Shown in pieces: positions 1-8,034 of a DNA stretch of 64,000 bases (position 1 is its first letter; each line of letters starts with the position of its first letter). The stretch covers positions 245,023-309,022 of the forward strand of contig NZ_FOZP01000006.1 in assembly GCF_900116115.1 (NCBI RefSeq), read 5' to 3'. Below the pieces are notes generated by a model. It had not been told where the DNA came from. It did no database searches and saw only the letters and a program-made list of their open reading frames with translations. Source of the stretch: Lutibacter maritimus (GTDB lineage: Bacteria; Bacteroidota; Bacteroidia; Flavobacteriales; Flavobacteriaceae). The translations under genes and the position numbers were made by a program.

Positions 1-306
1 GTTGGCTTTATGGAAGCACCTCGTGGAGCATTAGCGCACTGGATTAAAATTAAAGATGGTAAAACTGAAAATTATCAGCAAGTTGTACCAAGTACTTGGA
101 ATGCTTCACCACGTGATCCAAAAGGGCAACGTTCAGCATACGAATCTACTTTAATTGGAACTCCTGTTGCAGATCCAGAATTACCTCTTGAAATTATAAG
201 AACAATACATTCTTTTGATCCTTGTATTGCCTGCGCAGTACATTTATATGATGAACACGGAAATCATATTTCGCAAGTTCAAAATATTGCAAGTTGTGAA
301 AGTTAA
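1..306 (+). CDS. hyaB: [NiFe]-hydrogenase large subunit, C-terminal part (5' end outside window)
   Basis: The reading frame is open from base 1, so this is the last ~101 codons of a catalytic large subunit. It carries the C-terminal Ni-Fe ligand motif DPCIACAVH, whose two cysteines bind the active site. The His of the motif is followed by a 20-residue tail. In this family that tail is cut off after the His by a dedicated protease once nickel is inserted, and a candidate protease gene lies at 1121. The adjacent b-type cytochrome suggests a membrane-bound, respiratory uptake (group 1) enzyme that oxidises H2 and feeds electrons to quinone. The small subunit and the N-terminal Ni ligands would lie upstream. 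Confidence 0.95.
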   Translation, partial: VGFMEAPRGALAHWIKIKDGKTENYQQVVPSTWNASPRDPKGQRSAYESTLIGTPVADPELPLEIIRTIHSFDPCIACAVHLYDEHGNHISQVQNIASCES

Positions 307-316
307 AACTTAAATC

Positions 317-1039
317 ATGGAAGCAAAAAAATTTATAAGAGTAATGGTTTGGGAATTGCCGGTACGATTATTTCACTGGTTAAATGTCCTTGCAATTATT
401 GTGCTATGTATTACAGGTTTTTTAATTGCAAATCCACCAGCATTATTATCAAACGCAGAAGCTACCAATTTACATTCGTTCGGAATTGTTCGTTTTATCC
501 ATTTTGTAGCCGCTTATATTTTTCTTTTTATAATGATAATGAGAATTTATTGGTCGTTTGTAGGAAATCAATTTGCAAGTTGGCGTGCTTTTTGGCCATT
601 CAGTAAAAAGAATTGGAATAATTTTTGGCACGTTGTTAAGATTGATGTTATGCTGTTAAATGAAGATCATCCAAATGTAAAAGATATTAGTGTTGGTCAT
701 AACAGTGTGGCAACGTTATCCTATTTAGTAATGTTTTTTATAGCTCTAATTCAAATATTTACTGGTTTCGCATTGTATGCAGATACATCTGGTTGGTGGT
801 TTCCAAAATTATTTTCGTGGGTTATTCCCTTATTTGGAGGTGATTTTATGGTGCGTACTATTCATCATATAGCAATGTGGACATTTATTTTATTTAGTTT
901 AGTACACGTGTATTTGGTTTTTTATCATGATTGGTTAGAAGGTCGTGGGGAAGTCTCATCAATGTTTGGAGGCTTTAAATTTGTACGAGAAGATAGAATT
1001 AAACATCACGAAGATATTCCAGAAGAAAGTAAAAAATAA
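317..1039 (+). CDS. hyaC: [NiFe]-hydrogenase b-type cytochrome subunit
   Basis: A 240-residue integral membrane protein with four hydrophobic helices, starting 10 bp after the large subunit stop. It anchors the periplasmic hydrogenase dimer and passes electrons from the small subunit to the quinone pool through two b haems. Candidate haem ligands are His in the LFHW motif near residue 20, His in RFIHF near 63, and the His pair and following His in the fourth helix region (IHHIAMW and SLVHVY). The order large subunit-cytochrome-protease matches hya/hup operons. The C-terminal ~30 residues are charged and probably cytoplasmic. Confidence 0.93.
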   Translation: MEAKKFIRVMVWELPVRLFHWLNVLAIIVLCITGFLIANPPALLSNAEATNLHSFGIVRFIHFVAAYIFLFIMIMRIYWSFVGNQFASWRAFWPFSKKNWNNFWHVVKIDVMLLNEDHPNVKDISVGHNSVATLSYLVMFFIALIQIFTGFALYADTSGWWFPKLFSWVIPLFGGDFMVRTIHHIAMWTFILFSLVHVYLVFYHDWLEGRGEVSSMFGGFKFVREDRIKHHEDIPEESKK

Positions 1040-1057
1040 AAACAATACATTCATAGT

Positions 1058-1106
1058 AGTAAGTTCATTTTATTTGAAAGTACAGATAAAATGAATTTAC
1101 TTTTTT
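1058..1106 (+). terminator. Terminator-like hairpin inside the hydrogenase operon (possible attenuator)
   Basis: A 16-base arm at 1058-1073 pairs with 1086-1101 with only one G-U wobble, around a 12-base loop, and runs into six T residues (1101-1106). It lies in the 81-bp gap between the cytochrome gene and the maturation protease gene, which are on the same strand. A partial intrinsic terminator here would make structural subunits more abundant than maturation factors. I see no convincing new TAnnTTTG promoter before the protease gene. Confidence 0.6.
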
Positions 1107-1120
1107 AAAATGAATAAAAT

Positions 1121-1648
1121 ATGACAGAAAGAACTCCAGTTGCCATTAGCAGCGATTCTTATTTTTTTGAAAAAGACAAATCCAACAGTATTTTAGTAAT
1201 GGGTGTTGGCAATTATTTAATGGGTGATGAAGGGATTGGCGTGCATATTATTCAGGAAATGAGTAAAATTGAACTTCCTGATTATATAGATATTTTAGAT
1301 GGCGGAACAGGTGGTTTTTTATTGCTGAATTGTTTTGAGGCTTATAAAACCATCATTTTTGTTGATGCCACTATGGATGGAAAACAAGCCGGAACTATTT
1401 CTCTTATTCGTCCAAAATTTGCATCGGATTTTCCTTCTGCATTAAGTGTTCATGATGTTGGTTTAAAAGATATGATTGAGGCAGTCTATTTAATGGAGCA
1501 TATTCCTGACATTCATTTATTTACGGTTTCTATTGAAGAATTAAATCCAATGACCATAGATTTAAACGATCACGTTCGAGCTGCAATTCCTGAAATAATT
1601 CAACAAATTTTAAACCATTCAGAAGCACTTCACCTAAAAAAAGTGTAA
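1121..1648 (+). CDS. hyaD: Hydrogenase maturation protease (HyaD/HupD type)
   Basis: A 175-residue member of the HyaD/HybD endopeptidase family (peptidase M52). It has the N-terminal GVGNYLMGDEGIGVH signature, in which the acidic residue after the GN helps bind nickel of the precursor, and a central conserved Asp (FVDAT) and His (SVHDVGL) expected to complete the site. It should remove the 20-residue tail of the large subunit after the His of DPCIACAVH. An extra ~20 N-terminal residues precede the core. The hairpin at 1058-1106 separates it from the structural genes, and hypF follows 31 bp later. Confidence 0.92.
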   Translation: MTERTPVAISSDSYFFEKDKSNSILVMGVGNYLMGDEGIGVHIIQEMSKIELPDYIDILDGGTGGFLLLNCFEAYKTIIFVDATMDGKQAGTISLIRPKFASDFPSALSVHDVGLKDMIEAVYLMEHIPDIHLFTVSIEELNPMTIDLNDHVRAAIPEIIQQILNHSEALHLKKV

Positions 1649-1679
1649 ATTTATAGTAAATTATAAAGCTATAAATTGA

Positions 1680-3932
1680 ATGTTGAAAACCTATAAAATT
1701 ACGGTTGCTGGGCAAGTACAAGGTGTAGGTTTTCGTCCTTATATTTATACTTTGTCCACCGAATTTAATTTAAAAGGAACCGTATCTAATAACCAAGAAG
1801 GTGTACTAGTTAATGTAACTGGCACAAAAGAAAATATTGACAAGTTTTATTCCAAATTAATACATTTTCCTCCGCCAGTTGCAAACATTCAAAAAAGTAA
1901 AATTATTGAGATTGAACACGTTCTATTTGATGATTTCAAAATTATCTCCTCAAAAAAAAACGGACAATTAAATCTGCCTTTAACTCCCGATTTTGCAATT
2001 TGTGACGACTGTAAAAATGAAATCAAAAATTCAAAGAACAAACGTTTCAATTACCCTTTTACAACATGTGTAAATTGTGGACCTAGATTTGCGGTTACTG
2101 AAAATTTTCCTTTTGAAAGAAGTAATACCAGCATTCACAATTTTTTAATGTGTGATGATTGTATGGAAGAATATACAAACCCAGCAAACAGACGTTTTCA
2201 TTCTCAAACAAATACATGTTCAACCTGTGGAATTGAATTAGTTTTAATAAATGCTGAAGGAATAGCTATTAAAACTTCTAAAAACACAGTATTTCAGAAA
2301 GTTGCATCGCTTTTACAAGAAGGAAATATTGTAGCTATAAAAAACACCAGTGGCTATTTATTGTGTTGTAATGGCGAAAACACAGAGGTTATTCAAAAAT
2401 TAAGAGAAAAAAAGCATCGACCAAAAAAACCATTTGCGGTGTTGTTTCCATCTTTAAAAAAGCTTCAAAAAGAGTTTTTTATCTCAGAAAAGGAAATAGA
2501 ATCACTAACATCAAAAGAAAGTCCGATTACTATTATTTCATCAAAAAATTACAATGGTAATTTAGCTTTAAATGAAATTACTCCAAACTTAAATCAACTT
2601 GGTGTACTATTACCTTATACTGGAATTTTACAATTATTAGCAAATGAATTAAATTTTCCAATAGTTGCCACAAGCGGTAATATTCATGGTTCACCAATTA
2701 TTAGTGAAAATGATGAAGCATTTGAAAAATTGGAAAATGTAGCCGATTATTTTTTACAACATAATTTAAAAATAACCCATCCCCAAGACGATTCTGTGGT
2801 GAAATTTAGCAGTAATTTTCAGCAAAAAATACTATTTAGACGTTCACGTGGTTTTGCGCCAAATTATTTTGGTACAGCTATTAAAACTATTGAAAAAATA
2901 TTGGCCATGGGCGCCGATTTAAAAAGTAGTTTTACCTTTTATCCGAATAATTATTTATACGCAAGTCAGTATATTGGGAACTTAGAAAATTTTGATATTT
3001 ATAATCGTTATATTACTGAAATAGCATCTTTTATCAATATTTTTGAACAACAACCAGAAGTTATTTTGGTAGATAAGCATCCGTTATATCACAGTACAAA
3101 ATATGGAATAGAATTGGCTAAAAAAACAAGTTCAAAATTGGTTGAAATTCAGCATCATAAAGCACATTTTTCAGCCATTTTAGGAGAGCATAACTTGTTT
3201 GAAGAAAAAGTTTTAGGAGTGGTTTTTGACGGCACTGGTTTTGGTGATGATAATCAAATTTGGGGCGGAGAATTTTTTAGCTATAAAAACAATGTTATTG
3301 AGAGAATTGCCCAAATAGAAAATTTTGATTGGATTTTGGGCAATAAAATGGCTAAAGAACCTCGGCTATCATTATTTTCTTTAGCCTCAGATGAAATGAT
3401 TGATGTTTTAGTGCAAAAATTCACATCAACAGAATTAAAGAATTATCAATATTTAAAGAAAAATAATCAACTTAAAACATCTTCGGTCGGGAGATTATTT
3501 GATGCTGTAGCATCCTTATTAAATATTACCGATTATAATTCTTACGAAGGTGAAGCGGCTATTTTATTGGAAAATTCAATTGGCAATTATGATTTAAAAA
3601 ACTGTAAAAACTATTTAAATTCAACAGATGTTATTTCTGTAAATGAAATAATTTCAGCAATTTACAAAGAAATTCAACAAGGAAATTCAACTAAAAATAT
3701 GATTACTAATTTTTTATTTACGTTAGCAACTTCTATTTTAAATATCGCTAAAAAACACCAATTTAAGCATATTGCTTGTAGTGGTGGTGTATTTCAAAAC
3801 ACAACTTTGGTAGATATGCTTTTAGAATTAGCTCCAAAAGAAATTAAATTGTATTTTCATAAAGAATTATCACCTAACGATGAAAACATTTCTTTCGGAC
3901 AATTGATGTATTATTTACACATTAAAAATTAA
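1680..3932 (+). CDS. hypF: Carbamoyltransferase HypF
   Basis: A 750-residue full-length HypF, which makes the carbamoyl group used for the cyanide ligands of the [NiFe] site. An acylphosphatase domain covers about residues 1-90 (GQVQGVGFRPY at 11-21). Four CxxC pairs form the zinc region (C108/C111, C130/C133, C158/C161, C180/C183). A YrdC-like nucleotide-binding domain follows at about 200-375, and a Kae1-like carbamoyltransferase domain to the end, with QHHKAH, DGTGFGDD and SGGVFQN motifs. All expected motifs are intact. The ATG at 1680 puts the acylphosphatase strand directly at the N-terminus. hypD starts 3 bp after the stop, so the two are translationally close. Confidence 0.97.
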   Translation: MLKTYKITVAGQVQGVGFRPYIYTLSTEFNLKGTVSNNQEGVLVNVTGTKENIDKFYSKLIHFPPPVANIQKSKIIEIEHVLFDDFKIISSKKNGQLNLPLTPDFAICDDCKNEIKNSKNKRFNYPFTTCVNCGPRFAVTENFPFERSNTSIHNFLMCDDCMEEYTNPANRRFHSQTNTCSTCGIELVLINAEGIAIKTSKNTVFQKVASLLQEGNIVAIKNTSGYLLCCNGENTEVIQKLREKKHRPKKPFAVLFPSLKKLQKEFFISEKEIESLTSKESPITIISSKNYNGNLALNEITPNLNQLGVLLPYTGILQLLANELNFPIVATSGNIHGSPIISENDEAFEKLENVADYFLQHNLKITHPQDDSVVKFSSNFQQKILFRRSRGFAPNYFGTAIKTIEKILAMGADLKSSFTFYPNNYLYASQYIGNLENFDIYNRYITEIASFINIFEQQPEVILVDKHPLYHSTKYGIELAKKTSSKLVEIQHHKAHFSAILGEHNLFEEKVLGVVFDGTGFGDDNQIWGGEFFSYKNNVIERIAQIENFDWILGNKMAKEPRLSLFSLASDEMIDVLVQKFTSTELKNYQYLKKNNQLKTSSVGRLFDAVASLLNITDYNSYEGEAAILLENSIGNYDLKNCKNYLNSTDVISVNEIISAIYKEIQQGNSTKNMITNFLFTLATSILNIAKKHQFKHIACSGGVFQNTTLVDMLLELAPKEIKLYFHKELSPNDENISFGQLMYYLHIKN

Positions 3933-3935
3933 TAA

Positions 3936-5018
3936 ATGAAGTATTTAAGTGAATATCGAAATTTAGAAGAAACTAAGAAAATCTTAGATGAAATTCACAA
4001 GATTACAACGCGTGAGTGGAACATTATGGAGATTTGCGGAGGTCAAACACATAGTTTGGTTAAAAACGGTATTTTAGAATTATTGCCTGAAAAAGTTAGA
4101 ATGATTCACGGACCTGGTTGCCCCGTTTGTGTAACACCTTTAAACTTAATTGACAAAGCTATTGAACTTTTAGAACAAGGTGTAATTGTATGTTCATTTG
4201 GCGATATGATTCGTGTCCCTGGAAGTAAAAAAAGCTTATTAGAAGCCAAAGCTTTGGGTGGAGATTTACGTATTTTATATTCGCCAATTGAGGCAGTTTC
4301 TATAGCAAAAGAAAATCCCGATAAGGAAGTTGTATTTTTCGCTGTTGGATTCGAAACTACTGCACCAGCAAATGCTTTATCGGTATTACATGCTGAAAAA
4401 GAAGGCATTTCTAACTATTCCATTTTAGCATCACATGTATTGGTTCCGCCAGCAATGGAAGCTATTTTAGATGATAAATTTTGTACAATTGATGCTTTTT
4501 TAGGCGCAGGTCATGTGTGTGCAATTATGGGAACTAAAGAATATTATCCGTTAGTGGAGAAATATAAAATTCCAACAGTAATTACTGGGTTTGAGCCATT
4601 AGATTTGGTTCAGGGTATTTATTTGGCTGTAAAACAGTTAGAAGCAGGAAAATACAAACTAGAAAATCAATATTCGCGCATTGTTAAAGAAGAAGGAAAT
4701 ATTGCCGCTATTAATGTAATCAATAAAATATTTGAAATTGGCAATAGAGAATGGCGTGGTATCGGTGAAATTCCTAATAGTGGTTACGTTATAAAAGATG
4801 CTTACAGAAAATATGATGCTGAAGCAAAGTTTAATATCAGTAATATAAAAGTACCTGAAAACCCGAATTGTATTGCAGGTGAAATTTTACGAGGTATTAA
4901 AAAACCTAATGAATGTGAGCAATTTGGTAAAGCTTGCAAACCATCAAATCCGTTAGGTGCTCCAATGGTTTCATCAGAAGGTGCTTGTGCAGCATATTAT
5001 CATTTTTCAACCCAATAA
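3936..5018 (+). CDS. hypD: Hydrogenase formation protein HypD
   Basis: A 360-residue HypD, the iron-sulfur scaffold on which, with HypC and HypE, the Fe(CN)2CO group is assembled. It has the conserved CGGQTH motif (Cys34), the redox pair in GPGCPVCVTP (Cys62, Cys65), GFETTAP, and the C-terminal cysteine cluster (NCIAGE, ECEQFGKACKP, EGACAAYY) that ligates a [4Fe-4S] centre. The small partner gene hypC, often found directly before hypD, is not between hypF and hypD, where the gap is only 3 bp. It must lie elsewhere, probably upstream of the window with hypA and hypB. Confidence 0.97.
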   Translation: MKYLSEYRNLEETKKILDEIHKITTREWNIMEICGGQTHSLVKNGILELLPEKVRMIHGPGCPVCVTPLNLIDKAIELLEQGVIVCSFGDMIRVPGSKKSLLEAKALGGDLRILYSPIEAVSIAKENPDKEVVFFAVGFETTAPANALSVLHAEKEGISNYSILASHVLVPPAMEAILDDKFCTIDAFLGAGHVCAIMGTKEYYPLVEKYKIPTVITGFEPLDLVQGIYLAVKQLEAGKYKLENQYSRIVKEEGNIAAINVINKIFEIGNREWRGIGEIPNSGYVIKDAYRKYDAEAKFNISNIKVPENPNCIAGEILRGIKKPNECEQFGKACKPSNPLGAPMVSSEGACAAYYHFSTQ

Positions 5019-5028
5019 ATCGACTAAA

Positions 5029-6054
5029 ATGGATATAAATAATTTAGGATTTACAACAATTAATTTGGGCCATGGAAGTGGCGGAGAACTAACCAGAAAT
5101 TTGTTAGATAAGCTTATTTTTTCTGTATTTAACAATCCTTTTTTAAATGAAAAACACGATGGTGCTATTGTTAAAATAGAAGGTAAAATTGCTATTTCTA
5201 CAGATAGTTTTGTAATTACGCCCATATTTTTTAAAGGTGGAAATATTGGAAGTTTAGCTGTTCACGGCACTGTAAATGACGTTGCCATGTGTGGTGCAAT
5301 TCCAAAATATTTATCATTGGCATTTATTATTGAAGAAGGATTAGATGTAGGTGAATTTTATAACATTATAAAATCAATAAAAAAAGCGGCAGATGAAAGT
5401 GGCGTTGTTATTGTAACTGGTGACACAAAAGTTGTTGAAAGAGGAAAAGGCGATAAAATTTTCATCAATACTACGGGATTTGGAGAAGTGCATCCGCAGG
5501 CAAATATTTCTGTTGATCATATTAAAGTTGGCGATAAAATTATAGTAAATGGTTTTATAGCACAACATGGAATGGCTATAATGAGCGAACGAAAAGGGTT
5601 GGAATTTGAATCGGATATTGAAAGCGATTCAACCAATTTAAACTATTTAGTAAAAGATTTGTTAGATGCATTTGGCGATAAAATAAAATTATTTAGAGAC
5701 CCAACACGTGGAGGGTTGGGTACTGTTTTACATGAAATTGCCACTGATATTGAATTGGGCGTTTTTTTAAAAGAAGCGTATATTCCTATAGAAAAACAAG
5801 TTGCTGCAGCATGTGAAATGCTTGGTTTAGACCCAATGTATGTTGCCAATGAAGGCGTTTTTATTGCTATTGTTGATCCAAGTATTGAAAACGAGGTTTT
5901 AGCATTAATGAGAAGTCATGAGAAAGGTAAAAATGCTTCAATTATTGGTGAAATTACAGATGAACACCCAAATAAAGTGGTTTTAAAAAGTTTGATTGGC
6001 GGAAAAAGAATTGTGAGCCCATTAGTGGGAGAACAGTTGCCAAGAATTTGTTAA
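5029..6054 (+). CDS. hypE: Hydrogenase expression/formation protein HypE
   Basis: A 341-residue HypE of the PurM/AIR synthase-like ATPase family. It dehydrates the HypF-delivered thiocarboxamide to thiocyanate and hands the cyanide to iron on HypD-HypC. The N-terminal LGHGSGGE motif and a Gly-rich nucleotide site are present, and the protein ends in PRIC, whose last Cys is the carbamoylated residue. I chose the ATG at 5029, 10 bp after the hypD stop. The frame is open further upstream inside hypD, but homologues begin near this Met. The stop overlaps the stop of the converging transporter gene by 4 bp. Confidence 0.96.
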   Translation: MDINNLGFTTINLGHGSGGELTRNLLDKLIFSVFNNPFLNEKHDGAIVKIEGKIAISTDSFVITPIFFKGGNIGSLAVHGTVNDVAMCGAIPKYLSLAFIIEEGLDVGEFYNIIKSIKKAADESGVVIVTGDTKVVERGKGDKIFINTTGFGEVHPQANISVDHIKVGDKIIVNGFIAQHGMAIMSERKGLEFESDIESDSTNLNYLVKDLLDAFGDKIKLFRDPTRGGLGTVLHEIATDIELGVFLKEAYIPIEKQVAAACEMLGLDPMYVANEGVFIAIVDPSIENEVLALMRSHEKGKNASIIGEITDEHPNKVVLKSLIGGKRIVSPLVGEQLPRIC

Positions 6055-6752
6055 TTGGCAATTACCCAATAAATTCCAATTATAAATGCAAATAAACCAC
6101 CAGCCAAACGAATGCCTTTAAAAAAGGTTTCATTATGATCTTGTTTTGAAAAATCAGCCACTTTTCCAACAACCATGGCAAAAGAAATCATCGCTATTAA
6201 AGTTCCTATGCCGAAGCCAATAATGTATTTAGAAGAATCTAACATGCTTGTAAAACCGATAACTGGTAAAAACAATAAAAAATGAGCTACACCTGCTAGT
6301 CCGTGAACAAAACCAACAGATAAAGAAGCTATATTTCCTTGTTTTAGATTTGGATGTGAGTGTGTATGTACTTTTTCAGCAGTGTGTTTATGCAGGTGCT
6401 CGTGAATAATTGGATTATTTTGAGCATGGATATGCGTGTGTTTGTGTTTTTTTTCTGCTTTAAAAATTTTAAGAAAAATCCACAATCCTAACCCAATTAA
6501 AATAACACCCACAAACTTTTCGCTGTGTTCAGATATTTTTTCAATAGGAATTAATTCTTTAAAAAATAAAAATAAAACTCCTATGGAAAGCATTCCCAAC
6601 AAATGTCCAATTCCCCAAAACAAACCAACTTTCCAAGCTTTCTTTTTACTTTCAATTGCAAATGGCGTTACTGCCGCTAAATGATCAGGACCAGAAATTA
6701 CATGAAGAACGGCTGCAATTATTCCTGCAAATAAAGGAAATGTAAGTTCCAT
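6051..6752 (-). CDS. NicO/UreH-type nickel or cobalt transporter with His-rich loop
   Basis: A 233-residue membrane protein with about six hydrophobic segments. The first helix contains HVISGPDHLAAV, a metal-binding His/Asp/His pattern similar to that of nickel permeases, and a second motif GIGHLLGM. A cytoplasmic or periplasmic loop around residues 103-137 holds about eleven His, a typical Ni2+/Co2+ buffer. Its position tail-to-tail with hypE suggests nickel supply for the hydrogenase. The substrate and direction (uptake or efflux) cannot be fixed from sequence. I see no nickel or cobalamin riboswitch upstream. Confidence 0.75.
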   Translation of the reverse strand: MELTFPLFAGIIAAVLHVISGPDHLAAVTPFAIESKKKAWKVGLFWGIGHLLGMLSIGVLFLFFKELIPIEKISEHSEKFVGVILIGLGLWIFLKIFKAEKKHKHTHIHAQNNPIIHEHLHKHTAEKVHTHSHPNLKQGNIASLSVGFVHGLAGVAHFLLFLPVIGFTSMLDSSKYIIGFGIGTLIAMISFAMVVGKVADFSKQDHNETFFKGIRLAGGLFAFIIGIYWVIAN

Positions 6753-6799
6753 AACTGTAAATTATTAAATAATAAATTTACAATTAATTCTTTATTAAA

Positions 6800-6837
6800 A
6801 TGCTTCTAATGTTAAATTTTATAATCATTAGAAGCAT
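6800..6837 (-). terminator. Intrinsic terminator of the kdu operon
   Basis: A perfect 12-bp stem (6800-6811 with 6826-6837) around a 14-base loop, followed on the minus strand by a T-rich run. It lies just after the DUF4861 gene stop and before the transporter gene start, so it separates the two minus-strand units. Confidence 0.75.
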
Positions 6838-6842
6838 CTAAT

Positions 6843-8021
6843 TTAATTTTTTAAGCTTACTATTAATGGATGTTCTATTTTTTCTGAAAATTGATTTAAA
6901 TATTTCTCCCATTCATCCTTAGTTGAAAATTGTCCGCTTTCTTCCCATCCAAAACCTGCATAATAAATCACTTTATTATCTATTACATTTAAATGGGAAA
7001 ATGCGTTGCTTAAATCTGTTTTTTCAGTGTTATACGTTTCAAAATCAATAAAATATTTTTTAGGAGCTACAATAGCAGTCCCAAGCTTAGAATTGGCATG
7101 CGGTTGCCAATAACTTACCCAATTATGCATTTTGCTACCAGTTACCTCTCCATCCTTTTCGTGTAAAGCTAAACCTGCTGAAATAGTATTGGATCCTTCT
7201 AATGTAATTTCAAATTTTGACAAGTTACTCCCATAATCTAAACTAATAATTTTAGAATCTTTAATATTAGTTCCATCAGCATCCCAATCGGCATAATTTA
7301 AATAAAAACTGGTTCTAATAGGTCCAGTTGTAATGGTTTTCCAATTGGTATAATTTTTTGAAACATAATAGGAACTATCCTTTTTAATGGCGATACCTCC
7401 TACACCTCTACTTGCTCCAACATGAAAATTATCTAATCCTTCACCGGTATCTTCATGATAACTTCCTGTTTTATCAACCACTGTTTTTTTATACCACTTG
7501 TTAATAATTGGGTATGATACTTTTTTTAACCACGCATCAACTCCACTTGAAAGTGTTCCGCCAGGAATATTTTCTTCAATCATTTTTTGAGCTGTTGGAC
7601 CGTATACTCTAAAAGCCACTTTGTCGTTTTCCCAAGTATAATCATCTGTTCTTTCAGGCACAAATCTTGAATAACACCAATTGTTTGTTTCTGGTTTTTC
7701 ATTTTCTGAAATGGTTATTATTTCATAGGTTGTTTCAGAGTTTGGAGCTACTTCTGGTTGAAATAATAATTGATCCATTATTCCATCATCATCTAAATCT
7801 ACTAATTGAGTGATTGCTAATTTATCAGAATTTACATCTTTAATTCCAATATTATTTAAACTATCAACCTTTAAAAATTGCTTGGTTAACTCAATTGTTT
7901 CAAAAGATCTGGGAATATCTATTGAATTTTTAACCGTTATAAACTTTCTAGTATTTTTTTGTGCACAAGATGCAAAAATAACTAGCAATAAACAGCTAAA
8001 AAATAATTGAACAGTTTTCAT
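6843..8021 (-). CDS. DUF4861 family lipoprotein of the uronate operon
   Basis: A 392-residue protein resembling the DUF4861 family, which often sits beside pectin or uronate catabolism genes. The Met at 8021 gives a clean lipoprotein signal (MKTVQLFFSCLLLVIFASC, lipidated Cys at 19). A longer in-frame start at 8060 would bury the signal and overlap kduD. The body is beta-rich with many Trp and Tyr, and includes DLDDDGIMDQ and DWDADG, possible calcium-binding loops. It is the last gene of the kduI-kduD-DUF4861 unit, so a periplasmic or outer membrane role in handling unsaturated uronides is plausible. No catalytic residues are recognised. Confidence 0.75.
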   Translation of the reverse strand: MKTVQLFFSCLLLVIFASCAQKNTRKFITVKNSIDIPRSFETIELTKQFLKVDSLNNIGIKDVNSDKLAITQLVDLDDDGIMDQLLFQPEVAPNSETTYEIITISENEKPETNNWCYSRFVPERTDDYTWENDKVAFRVYGPTAQKMIEENIPGGTLSSGVDAWLKKVSYPIINKWYKKTVVDKTGSYHEDTGEGLDNFHVGASRGVGGIAIKKDSSYYVSKNYTNWKTITTGPIRTSFYLNYADWDADGTNIKDSKIISLDYGSNLSKFEITLEGSNTISAGLALHEKDGEVTGSKMHNWVSYWQPHANSKLGTAIVAPKKYFIDFETYNTEKTDLSNAFSHLNVIDNKVIYYAGFGWEESGQFSTKDEWEKYLNQFSEKIEHPLIVSLKN

Positions 8022-8034
8022 AATACTTTTATTT

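Noticed and set aside
4106..4408. Open frame of 100 codons on the minus strand inside hypD
   Set aside because: It is fully antisense to a strongly conserved gene, has no promoter or domain, and hypD motifs explain the sequence.
6753..6842. Possible metal riboswitch upstream of the His-rich transporter
   Set aside because: The only strong structure is the terminator of the previous unit at 6800-6837. No conserved cobalamin or NiCo core is visible.
7810..8010. Plus-strand frame at the start of the DUF4861 gene
   Set aside because: Antisense to the lipoprotein signal region, with no independent support.
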